This document shows positions 11,348-21,270 of a stretch of 64,000 bases of DNA, piece by piece. Source of the DNA: Mesodorylaimus sp. YZB2_4 (lineage: Eukaryota; Nematoda; Enoplea; Dorylaimida; Dorylaimidae); NCBI GenBank assembly GCA_030248295.1, contig JASANH010000363.1, positions 38,487-102,486 of the forward strand, given 5' to 3'. Both the position numbers and the translations under genes were made by a program. The notes beneath the pieces are model-generated. The model searched no databases, was not told the origin of the DNA, and saw nothing but the letters and a program-made list of their open reading frames with translations. The stretch's first letter is position 1; each line of letters opens with the position of its first letter.

Positions 11348-13160
11348 TCGTGGGAAAAAATTTTTTAAAACTCTTCCGTTTCTTCCTTGCTTGTTATTTT
11401 CGAAATAAGGTGCAAGGAATGGGATTTTGGCGTTTGAATGAGGCTTGCTTTTGCTTCTTTTTGAAAAAACGGATTGGTGCCAGCTTTTTTGCTCTACTTA
11501 CGATTAGTGAAGGCAGAGTTAGATGAGCTTTTTCACCACGAAAGTGAATTGGACTTATCACGTTGAAAAGACCATGCCGCCATAAATTCTCGACTTGAGC
11601 AGTTCAGATGAAGCAGCTTTGTTGGCTGACGGCACGAGTAGGCTCATGCGGATCCATGTATACTTGTGTGAAAAAAAGGCGCTGCAGCGATTGTGAGACT
11701 TTTTTTTTACCTGGTCGACTCCCCTGCCTCGTAGGGGAATCGACTCACTAAGACATGCGATGTTTCTCAGTTGTGACAATACCCCACTGCGTCGTTTCTT
11801 CCTCCTTAAAGTCTGAGAGATTGCGGCTGTTTAGATTCTGAGCCTTCATGGCTAGGGACAAATTCTTCACGGCTAATCCAACAAAATAAATAAATGCCTA
11901 AAATATTCCGCGATAATTGCGTTATCATTTGACTGCCATGCTCTGATTCCATATGGTGATAGCGACCTTCTGATGCAATTTGCTCTTTTGCAACACGCTC
12001 CTCTGATCCAAGGTCTAAGGTCTCACTATATGTCATCGAACCACGCTCGCCTAGTCAGGACAACTAATAATACCACAAGATGTCAGCGTTTGAATCAGTA
12101 TTAAAATATTGAAATATTCAATGAATCTCCGCGATAACTTTCTGACTGCCCAGACTGTCGATACGCACGAAATACACTTCTGTATACGCATGGAAATACA
12201 CGAGAAAAAATGTCACGAAGTGCCCGCGAACACGTGTATACACGCGTGTAAATCTCGTGTAATCTGAATGTAATTCTCGCATACATGTGTAATACATGTG
12301 TAAAGAAATGTATCCCATGTATTTCTAGTGTCCCATCCAAATCCACTAAAGCTGTATAGTACCCACAAAATTTAACTAATACATTTTTCGATAGTATCAA
12401 GCACGCGTTTTCAACCAGGACACAAAATCAGCATAGCTAATCTTCGATCTAAATTTTAAATCTAATCTAAATCTAACTATCTTCGTCCGCCTATTCAGTA
12501 ATTCCAGTCGGCTCAAGACGGAACTGTTGGCGGTCTAAGCTCTTCATTTTGAAAGAACGAATGCGCCAAGCAGCTTCTGCCTCGGGATTGTACTCGGCTG
12601 GAATTCGCTCTGGTGGTGCTTGACGAATCGCACGAGCGAAAAGACTTTGTTTCCAGTCAGGGGCCTTCCTGAAAAGAGATACGGTACTGACGATGAGAAA
12701 CATATACGCAGCTCAGATATGAGACCTGAGTCCCAGAAAAGTTTTGGAATGAAAAAAAGGAAAGCTGGAGTGAGTAAGACTTTTAAATCCTGAAGGAAGA
12801 TAATCTGGAGAGTTAGAAATCAACGAAAAAACCCCTTCTTCATTTCGTCCTAAATCTGTGGGAAATCTGCTCAACTCTGCCCCATATCGCACCCTATCCA
12901 AAAAACAGTTTCTCACTTTCGAATGTTATTGCCGTATGTGTTGAAGCAATGTCGGAAACTCGTCCAAAACTGCATACGTTCCATTTGTTTTTCGGCTTCG
13001 ACATCAGCGGAAAATTCTGTAGCGACTACAGACGCTTGCAAAGCGCCAATGAAATTTATCAAAAAAGCGATCAGACAAATCTAAAAAAAAAAGGGAGGAT
13101 AATGAGCTGCTCAAGACAGAGTGGTACATCAGCTTGTAAGGGCTAGTTCAATAAACGTTT
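11348..13160. other. Intergenic stretch with a small ACACGTGTA-rich repeat
   Basis: About 12160..12330 is crowded with TACACG, CACGTGTA and ACATGTGTA words on both strands, another example of oligomer-rich repeat DNA. A short hairpin around CGACTCCCCT...AGGGGAATCG lies at 11715..11745. No gene is supported elsewhere in the stretch. Confidence 0.35.
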
Positions 13161-13162
13161 CA

Positions 13163-13535
13163 CTAACGTGTTATATATTCACTGAATTTCATATCCGACG
13201 CGAACAAAACACCCAAATATTTTACCTCGTGGTACCAGGTCAAAGTTTGCCCACACAATTGCAAATTTGGCAGCAGATCGATTTTCGAATGACCATATCG
13301 AAATAAAATCACTTGCGATTTGGCACTGTTAAATGCAAGCCCGGCAGATCCAACCCAGTCCGAGATAAAGTTGATGGCAGGTTGCACTTGACGCTCAGCT
13401 TCTGTAATCGACTTCACAGGCACTAATAGACCAGTCTCATCCGAATACGCCTGGAGCAGGTAATTCGGGAAACTGTCCGAAAACTGACGCAATAACGAGT
13501 CCATGTGCAACACAAAGAGTGTGGGGCCCAATACG
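13163..13535 (-). pseudogene. LINE reverse transcriptase remnant, 3' part
   Basis: The minus strand encodes an L-G-P-x-L-F block, then an A-Y-S-D-E-T block, then D-W-V-G-S-A-G-L-A-F-N, K-S-Q-V-I-L-F and Y-L-G-V-L-F. These are the successive palm and thumb motifs of non-LTR retrotransposon reverse transcriptase. The catalytic box, normally Y/F-A-D-D, reads Y-S-D-E, so the second catalytic Asp is missing and the copy is dead. It ends at a stop at 13163. It is the 3' partner of 15061..15215, from which a 1.5-kb insertion separates it. Confidence 0.75.
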
Positions 13536-15060
13536 GTTGGTAAAAATACTTGATTTGAATGCGTATGCGTATTGCGTAATACGCAAATTGCGTACTCCAC
13601 AAAGTATGCATACAAGTTTGCGTGTTGCGCATTTTTTCGTGGTCGTTTTCTAGCCCCGTACTGTAACTAACCATGCATCCGTCGCTAAAATTATCAGCGA
13701 CCATAGCAGCTGCAGGGCCATTTTGACATGGCAGTACATTTTGCTGCCGCTTATGGCCAGCTTTAAAAGTCCAACCGGAAAAATTCCTGTCAGCTTCGAT
13801 CATGGATTCTTTGCGAGTAATCTCAGCTCCCATCCAATCAATGCCTTAATCGCCATGAATATTTCCAACGCGGTACTTTTTGAAACACTTGTTCAGCACT
13901 GGCGGAACATGCTTTAGCCACGAGGGCACAAGGTGATATTTAGCTATGTATAACACAAAAACCCTAGCGCAGACTTTGGCTTTGAGGCCGCAGACCTGAA
14001 TGACTGATAAGTTTCTTTGACATAACATTCTAGTCCAGCGTTTGGAGGCTTGCAGTGCAGCGGCCACACGCTCACAAAACATTCCTAAGACTCACAAGAA
14101 GAATGCTAAGACTTTCCAGATTTTCTGCACAACATTCGGATAAGAACTCTTACATCAAAAAGGAATTTTTAGGAATGCTTGCCAAAATTCCTAATGGATT
14201 ATAAAAACAAGTATTTTTCCAGCATTCCATATTATATACTGCTCTGTAGAAACGTAGTTCAGTGGCTGCCCGATTGTGTGAAGAAACAGACGCTTCCTAT
14301 TGGCATTTTCCTCATACAGTTTTAGAGGATCTTCATTGAGAAACCTCAGAACTCCTAACAAGTGAATCACGGAGAAGAAACCTCGCAGATTCGAATACAC
14401 ATTCTTTTACCCATTCTTCTTGGTCTCCTACATAATGTACATGAGAAATCCTTACCGAAGGGGCTAAATAAATTAGCGCAGTCACATATCGCCACAAACT
14501 AAGTATCATACTCACTCCTTACCGTGGACCCTGGATAGGGACCACAGCATGCAAAGTTGCACAAAAACCTTCTCTTTATGCTGGGGGCTTTATGAGGCTT
14601 TTATGGGAGCTTGATGGCGATATGCAGAAAAATCATAAAAGTCAAAACAAGAAGTTTAAAAGAGATAGATGTGGTAGAAGGATTCTCTACAGTATGGTAG
14701 CCCTTCCATCTGCGAGCAAGCCAGTTTAAACTTGAAATGAGGCATGACTCAAACACGCAGATGCCTTACAGACAATAACTCTGATCATGAGACAAGAAAT
14801 ATGGATTAATAAGAGGATGTGAGCACATTGTCCCTATCTATCGTGGCCATTGTTTCGAAAAAATGCGCGGCTTTCTATGATTTAGCTCAAGCTGCTTTTA
14901 TCGGCGTACGCATTGTATGTATTGCGTACAAGCCAGTTTGCGTATGCGTACATGCGTACATCGGTTAGAATGCGTATGCGCATGCGTTTGCGTATACGCA
15001 TCCAAATTTCAATGCGTTATACGCAAACTTTGCGTAGGCGTATTTTGTACGCAACTAACT
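13536..15060. mobile_element. Insertion with GCGTA-rich ends, nested in the LINE
   Basis: This 1.5-kb block splits the reverse transcriptase reading and is flanked by a near-perfect 14-bp direct repeat: GTGGGGCCCAATAC at 13522..13535 and GTAGGGCCCAATAC at 15061..15074. Both ends are rich in ATGCGTA, GCGTAC and TACGC words in inverse arrangement. The tips (GGTTGGT at left, ACTAACT at right) are loosely inverse. No transposase is visible inside, so it looks non-autonomous. Interior open frames show no recognised motif. Confidence 0.7.
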
Positions 15061-15215
15061 GTAGGGCCCAATACACTCCCCTGTGGAACGCCGCTTGGAA
15101 CTGGTATCTAACTTGATGAGCAGTCACCGATAACAACTCGCTGAGATCACCCCGATGAATACGATGGCAGCCAACGAATGATCTTCCCTGGGTCACAGAA
15201 TAGGACTAGGGCTGA
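15061..15215 (-). pseudogene. LINE reverse transcriptase remnant, 5' part
   Basis: The minus strand reads K-I-I-R-W-L-P-S-Y, then Q-R-V-V-I, then P-S-G-V-P-Q-G-S-V-L-G-P. The last is the diagnostic reverse transcriptase motif that precedes the catalytic box. Two stop codons lie between these motifs. The frame ends at the duplicated target sequence, and its continuation is at 13535 beyond the insertion. Upstream of 15215 I can no longer follow the protein. Confidence 0.75.
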
Positions 15216-16300
15216 CCAGAGGATGGCTCAAGCCACGGGAAATACCACGTAGTCCACGGATACTTCTCAATACGGTTAACTATCCCACACCAAAAAGGCC
15301 GTGTAGACTCACGATTCGGGGAAGAGCCGCACGTGCCGGCCGTCAAAGGGGTTCTGACGGACCTGAGCCTGGAGTGCTCAGAGCAAGTCCAGACCAGGAA
15401 CTCTTGACCAGCTCTCTACTGATGCTTGCAACCAAACCAGACACTCGACCTCGATCTCACTCTGAGTCTCGTATAGGCCCTGACTTAGGTGAGAGGCACC
15501 AGTTTCCTGAACGTGCACCACTAGGCCGTAGAGCATAGTCCATGCCTATTACGCGAGTAACGACATGAGTAGCCAGCTTCGAAAAACCGTTCTGCCAGGG
15601 CTCCAAAGTGGTTCAGGCTCTTTAACTACAGTCGATTGTACATTTACGGAACGTACATGGACCGCCTACAAAAACAAGATGCGCATAACATATTTTTCAG
15701 AGCGAACTCTTACCCTAAGCTGCGGAACAGCACAGGCACGTAAGCCCCTTACCTCTGCTTTACTCTGCTTTTGCCTCCGCTTCTCTGCCCTACCTCATCT
15801 CCCCTAGGAATGCAATTTCTACTTTTGCTGAAAACTTGCCGGTGTGTGGGGGACGTACACTACTGTATGGACGTATCACTTGCCCGATGTGTGGGACGTA
15901 CAGCACTGTACGTAAGACAACCCTGACTGGACTGACAATTTAGACTGGTTGAGCTATCTACTCAGGGAACCCTCAGTTCGAACATGAACCGACTATTAGA
16001 ACTGGATAACATAAAATAAAATAGATAACATATTTCCCAAAGCGAACTAATAGATACCAAAAATGAGTCAGATGGTCCGCGCAGCCGGGGCTAGGAACGA
16101 AATCGATGTTTTTACCAAGCTAGTAAGGATAATTATCAACGATTCGGAACATTGCTAGGGTTCGCATTACCGTTTCCCAGCTCTGAACATGGGTAGGCTT
16201 CATCAATGGTTATATTTAGCTCACATGGAATACTGGTTGGCGGAGCTTATAAAGAGTCGGCTCCAAATGATGAATGAAAAGCGTAAAAAGCAAAGTTGTG
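15216..16300. other. Intergenic stretch upstream of peptide gene A
   Basis: 15840..15910 is rich in GGACGTAC and GTACAG words, resembling the oligomer-rich elements elsewhere. About 15945..16050 shares a TTCGAACATGAACC block and a TAGATAACATATTTCC block with the regions upstream of the peptide genes at 48.4 and 60.9 kb (near 49473 and 61955). It therefore belongs to the peptide-gene unit. No gene is supported. Confidence 0.4.
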
Positions 16301-16349
16301 CACTGGTTTCTGATTGATCACCCAGTACTGTCTTGGATGGGTATATAAG
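16249..16349 (+). promoter_or_regulatory. Promoter of peptide gene A
   Basis: TATATAAG is at 16342..16349 in the context TCTTGGATGGGTATATAAGG, which is almost the same at 19141, 30115 and 35466. Upstream lies the shared family block AGAGTCGGCTCCAAATGATG (16255 on), then a GTGCACTGG and TGATTGATCACCCAG region. A short non-coding exon (about 16375..16414) ends at AAAG/GTAAGC. Confidence 0.75.
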
Positions 16350-16864
16350 GCCGGGCAAAGTATGCGGCAGGCACCCTCGTTTCACTAAAAGAATACAAGA
16401 TTATTTCGAAAAAGGTAAGCTTGTAGAAACTACTTTTCGTTTTCGTTTTGTATGCTACAATATGTACTCAGGAGGGGTCGCACAACTGGTTGACTTCTTT
16501 CTTAAACAGTGGACAGCCAGTGAACCAAATGGGGTTACCAGTTTTTTTGGGTCTGTGCTTGATCAACTTAAAAACAGTGAAAAGTCTAAACCTTAAATCT
16601 GAGGAAGAAATTGTGAGCTGAACCCCAGAATCAGAGAAACGGCGAGGTCAGTCCAGATAACCTGGGAAAAAGCTCAGAAGTATTTCATGATGGATTGAGT
16701 CTGCCAGTCAGTGGCTTCCAGAAAATACGGAGTTCAAGAATGAGTGCCTTTGCAGTGCTGCGCGGAGGGAAACAGAACCCGCTGGACACCTACTGTAATT
16801 TCTGATTAATCACTCTTCAGCAATTGCTACTATGAAACTGGCAAGTCTCGATAGAAATGCTCGG

Positions 16865-16990
16865 CTTGCCCTTCACTGTGAGCCTGTGCTTGGTGATGAG
16901 ATAAAACATAAACAATGAGGTTCGAACGGGAGTCGAACTTGCACCTATAGGATTACTAGTCCAATGCACCTAACCCGATATTGGCGCGTA
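16865..16990. repeat. SINE tail and tRNA-like segment
   Basis: 16868..16920 resembles the 3' body of the SINE at 47115 (CCCTTCAC, GTGATGAGATAAAACATAAACA). Next to it, 16920..16985 read on the minus strand looks like a decayed tRNA head: an A-box-like region, a loop with a T-A-G-T core, then GTTCGACTCCC. The pairing is too poor for a working tRNA. Confidence 0.4.
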
Positions 16991-17291
16991 GCCGTTTGGT
17001 GTACGGGTTGGAATCAAGGGCTTGAGTCATACATCCCATTGTGACAATTTTCGTTTTTGTTCCTTCCATTCAGGCATTCATACCTCGAATTTTAATTGGA
17101 AGACCTCGCGTTTTGGGGTAAGCCGCGGTGGGGTGACAGTGTAGCCTTGAAAGGATGAGATAGATCCCCCATCGATAATCTCTTAAGCTCAAGTGAATCG
17201 AAAAAGTTAAATTTAGCCTCACCATACGCTAACCATGGGATGGTGTACATAACCGTAACATTTATAGTAGCTATCTTTATTTAGGTCAACA

Positions 17292-17504
17292 ATGAGGACT
17301 TCAATCGCCTTAATTTTTTTGATCTGCGTCGGTAGTTTGTTCAATATCGCAGATGGAAAAAGTCTGGCCGCCGTTGAAGGTCAGAAAACCAGATTCAAGC
17401 GCTGGAATCTGCATGAAGCGCTGTCAGTCGATGACGCGAAGGAGTTAAGCTGGAAAGATTTGAAGGAAAAGAATATATTTCAAAGAGCCGGCAGATTTGG
17501 ATAA
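17292..17504 (+). CDS. Secreted prepropeptide, family copy A (R-F-Gly end)
   Basis: 70 residues, all in exon 2, which begins at 17285 after TTTAG with a 7-nt leader. Residues 1-22 are a signal peptide (hydrophobic I-A-L-I-F-L-I-C-V core, A-D-G before the likely cut). Residues 23-37 are a propeptide ending R-F-K-R, a furin-type site. The 33-residue mature part is charged and ends A-G-R-F-G before TAA. A C-terminal Gly is the usual amide donor, so processing would give an R-F-amide end. The promoter at 16342 and a non-coding exon 1 (to 16414) lie upstream across an 870-bp intron. I do not recognise the family. Neuropeptide-like, antimicrobial or venom-type roles are all possible. The gene structure and the intact frame shared with paralogues support a real gene. 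Confidence 0.8.
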   Translation: MRTSIALIFLICVGSLFNIADGKSLAAVEGQKTRFKRWNLHEALSVDDAKELSWKDLKEKNIFQRAGRFG

Positions 17505-18640
17505 ATTGGTTGAGACGCACGGTAACAACTACAATGTCAAAAATGTCTCGAATCGATGTTTTGCTTGTTTGATGATTAACTTGGAAGAAAGCATAAAAAC
17601 TGAAGCTTACATTTTTTAAATTGGTAAGGAAGGAATTGCAGATATCTTATCTCTAATCTTTTAATTTTCTTGACTGCTTAGGAGAAATGGCACAAGTAGA
17701 ACTAAATTTACGATTTGGGGTTTGAAACTGCTGTTGCGTTTGTTGGTTATCAAAATAAAAATGGGCTGGGCTTGTTTTCTGTTACTCTTATGATACTCCC
17801 GGAATTAAAGCATAATCAACACCCTTCGACTAACAGGCGGACTGGATCGGTCCGATACAAAACATCACCATCCAAAAATTTGGATTGGAATATTTGATCT
17901 AAACTATCCGATCCGATCCGATCTGGAATTCTAAGCCAATGATTAGATCAATATTCTGCATTGATGCTTCCTTTGTCCCCTCATAATTGAAGATACAAGT
18001 CATCTTGTCATTACTATGATTTGAGACCCAAATAAACACGGATGACTCAGATTGCACATAAAGTAGTTTGGAGTACGACGACAAAAATATTATGACCTGT
18101 TTTCTTTGAGAATATACACACCCTTCACGTTTCCGCATAGGCCGCGTGTACATTCCCAAAGAAAACAGATAATAGTGATGAGTAAAAACGAGGTGGAAAA
18201 TTCCTTTTGTATAAAAAATTTTAAAGTTGTAGTTTCAGTCATTTTTGAGCAACATATATCTTCTTTACTTTATCAGACTCTAAAGTAGGTACAGCACGAG
18301 GGACGTTCGTAAAGTTCAGAATGTCTTTATAAAAACAATGAGTCAGAAGTCAACCAGACAGACAAAGGGAGTGGTTTTGGGGAAATAAGCCCCAAAACCA
18401 CTCCCTTTGTAAGTAGAAACAATTTGAAAAAGAGCATGGCCCATCGTCGATTAGGTTGTCCCATATTTCCATTCCAAGGGTGCCTAAACAGGCCGAGCAG
18501 CTCCAAGAGAGCAGATCGACCGTCACTCCATTCAGAGGTTACAATTGATCCAGAGTTCCAATGAGGCAGAATATTGAGTTTTCTGACTAGTTCTGACTAG
18601 TTGATGTAAAAGTGTCCACGTACAGTATGTACATGCTGTA
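17505..18640. other. Intergenic stretch with repeats
   Basis: 17835..17935 contains tandem-like GATCCG/GGATCGGTCCGAT words typical of the oligomer-rich elements. 18105..18180 carries a GCCGCGTGTACATTCCCAAA block that recurs at 46028 and 50609. A perfect hairpin is annotated separately. No gene is supported. Confidence 0.4.
18366..18410. repeat. Perfect 20-bp hairpin
   Basis: AAAGGGAGTGGTTTTGGGG is followed by a short AAATAAG-type loop and then its exact inverse, CCCCAAAACCACTCCCTTT. No gene ends nearby, so it is unlikely to be a terminator. It may be a remnant of a palindromic element. Confidence 0.75.
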
Positions 18641-19058
18641 TTTTACGCTACTGCCGGTATTTCTACTTCGAAGAGGGAGTGCCAACTTCTATACGCAGGT
18701 TCCATGGAATTATATTTTGGATGATGATCGATAGTGCTTCCACAGAACGGCCTCTGCAGAGGCATACAGGATACAGGATACATGAACCCATTATTCGACT
18801 TGGTAAAAACAAGAACATATAATGTAGATAACGTTTTTCGCTGCGGACTCATACCCTCGTGGAGGCAAACAACAGAGCAGCCAGGTCTAGTTCTGATACG
18901 GGGTCTATTTCGGAGCAATTACTGATAGTTATCGGGACTCAATAACATCAAGTGCGGTATAGCGGTTCGCCATTCTATTTTCCATTTCTGATCATGGTTC
19001 AGATTTTGCCAAATGGTTATATTTAGCTCATACGGACCCCTGGTTTGAAAGGTTGTCG

Positions 19059-19156
19059 AGAGCCGACTCTGAATGATGGATGGAAAGAAAGTATAGCGAA
19101 GCTACGCATTAGTGACTGATAAATTACCCAGTCCCATCTTGGATGGGTATATAAGG
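19059..19156 (+). promoter_or_regulatory. Family-type promoter upstream of peptide gene B
   Basis: TATATAAGG at 19148..19156 follows the family block AGAGCCGACTCTGAATGATG (19059 on), a GCGAAGCTACGCAT block and TCTTGGATGGG. A non-coding exon 1 ends at 19211 (AAAG/GTAAGC). It may serve the intact exon at 21042 through a 1.8-kb intron, or the degenerate exon at 19318. Upstream, 18640..18690 and 18760..18850 share blocks with the region upstream of the 26.3-kb gene. Confidence 0.65.
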
Positions 19157-19317
19157 TTGGGCAGAGCATCAGACTGCCAGCCTCGAACCATCGAACATTA
19201 TTCCGAGAAAGGTAAGCCTATGAGAGAATGTTAGCTTGCTTGTGCTTGTTGTACTGTAATGCTATTTGCTGTTTACTATGCCAATGGCACCATTTCCTGC
19301 GTCTGCCTTTCATACAG

Positions 19318-19548
19318 GAATATCATTGGCTTTGGTTTGCTTTCTAATTCTCCAATTAGATGCTGGGTATGTTTGGGTCGTGTCAGAGGTGGTATTCTCA
19401 GTCTCCTTGAATCTTTTTAATCGCGGTTCAGCAAACGAAAGGAAGAAGTAAACAAGCCAAATGATCCGGGCAACTTTAATTATTGGGGTAGCCAAAATTC
19501 TGGACCTCCAGCACCAAAAATTTTTGATACTCTCCATGAACACGTGGA
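19318..19548 (+). pseudogene. Possible degenerate peptide-family exon
   Basis: An AG at 19316..19317 is followed by 7 nt and then ATT where the family has ATG. A hydrophobic stretch (L-A-L-V-C-F-L-I-L then D-A-G) comes next and, in another frame, a R-F-S-K-R-K-like dibasic site with a Pro/Gly/Asn-rich tail. It lies only 106 bp beyond the exon 1 donor at 19211, a typical spacing for this family. I infer a decayed member with a lost start and at least one frameshift; chance resemblance is quite possible. Confidence 0.3.
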
Positions 19549-19639
19549 TAATCTCGTTCTAATATCATATTCTTTTTTTAATATTCCGACATCGATTCTA
19601 TGGTGTACTTTCTCTTTAAAACGATTCTTTGCATCGTGC

Positions 19640-20500
19640 ACCTAAAATTGCCTCTTGGCACCATATCGGAGACATAATTTGAATTTGGCCAACCAGAGGC
19701 TAGGACGCTTAGGGCCTCCACAGTGTGGGTGGTGGGACGGAGGGACGGGGGGAGTAGGAGCCCCAGTTCCCTCGCAGGGTTTCCAACTTGTTTTGCCTAC
19801 ACTGTATACGAGCAGCAGTCATGACATGACAAGCTTGACTGTGCGAGGACAAGCGCACACAGCAGCGCCCCTCTGAAATGACCACTCCACTATGAGCATC
19901 TCTGCATGAGGTTGTGGCCACAGTGGTGCAGCTATTGGGCATTCGTCTTTCTGGTCAATGAAGACGGTGACCAGTCCAGGATGCACCCGTGCGGAGGTGC
20001 TCCTCCTAGTGGGGACACGTATATAGAGGGACGCTGCTGAGTGCGCTGGTCCCCGCCATCCTTGCTTACAAGTGTAACCTGCAGCCCTGGCGGCTAGGAG
20101 TAGTCGATACGCTCCCCTGGCTGGGACGTCAACCTCTCCGGTTTATGTTTCTGGGGCAGGTATATTCGCGAGACTTGCCTACTTACAGTAGGAGATTGTC
20201 GCTCAGAGATTTCGGTCTCGACTATCTCCCGCCGCCTGGATGCGCTGGTTACACAAGGTGTGACTGCTGGCAGGCTAGTGGTGAAACGGCCTTCTATCAA
20301 GAAGAAATTAAAAAACCTCCACTCGAGGGTATTCAGACACCAACTTCGTAAGACGATAGTGAGCGAGTTTGAACCCCTGCGGCGTTCGACTGCCGAGACT
20401 GTCTCCTCGTTTAGCTTCTGTCTCTACACTCGGAGCACGTCGCTGGTACTGGTTGAGTCACCCACGGCCTGGCATAAAACATGATCAGTGAGGGTTTATG
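19640..20500. other. GC-richer block of unknown origin
   Basis: This block is visibly richer in G and C than its surroundings. It sits inside what would be the intron of peptide gene B and has no intact open frame with a motif I know. It looks like an inserted element remnant, but I cannot name its class. Confidence 0.3.
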
Positions 20501-20561
20501 GTTCGCAAACCATACCTATGAATTTAAACCTGGATCAAGGTCTGACATTGGGCGCTCAATT

Positions 20562-20862
20562 CTTACCCGACACTGAAAACCCGACCTAAAAGTCGAGTTA
20601 GAGTCAGGTCGGGTTTTGATTCTGGAACCCGAAAGTGTTTGTAGCCCCCTCTTTGCGCGTAACTTGTATAAAAAGCCTTAATTAGAATCAAAATACAGAA
20701 GATATGTACCTATATCTTCAGCTTTAGAAATACATATCTGAGTAAAAATAACAGAAAAAAGTCGGGTCGGGTCAAGTCGGGTACACTTTCCAAACTTGAT
20801 GTGCGACCTGGCCCTGGGTAGCCCAAGCTATTCGCTCCCAAACATAACAGGGAGAACCGATG
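20562..20862. mobile_element. Non-autonomous element with GGGTCGGGTC-type ends
   Basis: The left side has ACCCGAC, CCCGACC and GTCGGGTTTT words. The right side has GTCGGGTCGGGTCAAGTCGG and closes with GCGACCTGGCCCTGG, a CAGGGCC-type tip on the other strand. Related words occur at 27540..27610 and 34820..34870, the outer edges of the inverted duplication. No coding capacity. Confidence 0.5.
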
Positions 20863-21048
20863 CGAGCACGTCGTCGAGGGAAGCTTGGTTGCACTGCTAC
20901 TTAAAAAAGTCAAAATTAAAAAATATTCGGCACAGGTCATTTAAAATTTTTCTGGCGAACGGCTTCCGCATATCGGCAGACCTTGATACCTAGAAATTTG
21001 TCATCGTCTGGTCGCCCTGTTAGTTACAGTGCCTTTTTCAGGTCAAAG

Positions 21049-21270
21049 ATGAGAGCCTCCACTGCATTAATTTTTATAATCTGCATCGGCACTTTGCTCA
21101 GTATCGCCGACGGAAGAAGCGTGGCCGTCACTAATGATGAAGAAACCAGATTGAAGCGCTCGAAGTCGCAGGAAGAAACTCTTTCATTGGAGGAGCAATT
21201 ACGCGATAGCGCTTTAGCGAAGGATGTGTATAATATGAGGCCTGGAGCTCACCCTCGACATAGAGGCTAA
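21049..21270 (+). CDS. Secreted prepropeptide, family copy B (H-R-Gly end)
   Basis: 73 residues. I choose the ATG at 21049, not the in-frame upstream codon at 20983, because a good acceptor (CTTTTTCAG at 21033..21041) leaves the same 7-nt leader seen in the paralogues and because a signal peptide starts here. Residues 1-22 are hydrophobic, ending I-A-D-G. Residues 34-37 are R-L-K-R. The mature part (36 residues) is acidic at first (E-E-T-L-S-L-E-E) and ends P-R-H-R-G, which suggests C-terminal amidation. No promoter is visible close upstream. The nearest family promoter is at 19148, and the long intron would contain at least one inserted element. The function is unknown. Confidence 0.72.
   Translation: MRASTALIFIICIGTLLSIADGRSVAVTNDEETRLKRSKSQEETLSLEEQLRDSALAKDVYNMRPGAHPRHRG

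Noticed and set aside
16920-16985. tRNA gene on the minus strand
   Set aside because: A T33-like loop and GTTCGA are present, but the acceptor and T stems do not pair; better read as a decayed SINE head.
20983-21048. Upstream extension of peptide B to 20983
   Set aside because: It lies before a good splice acceptor and before the signal peptide; paralogues all start at the ATG 7 nt after the acceptor.
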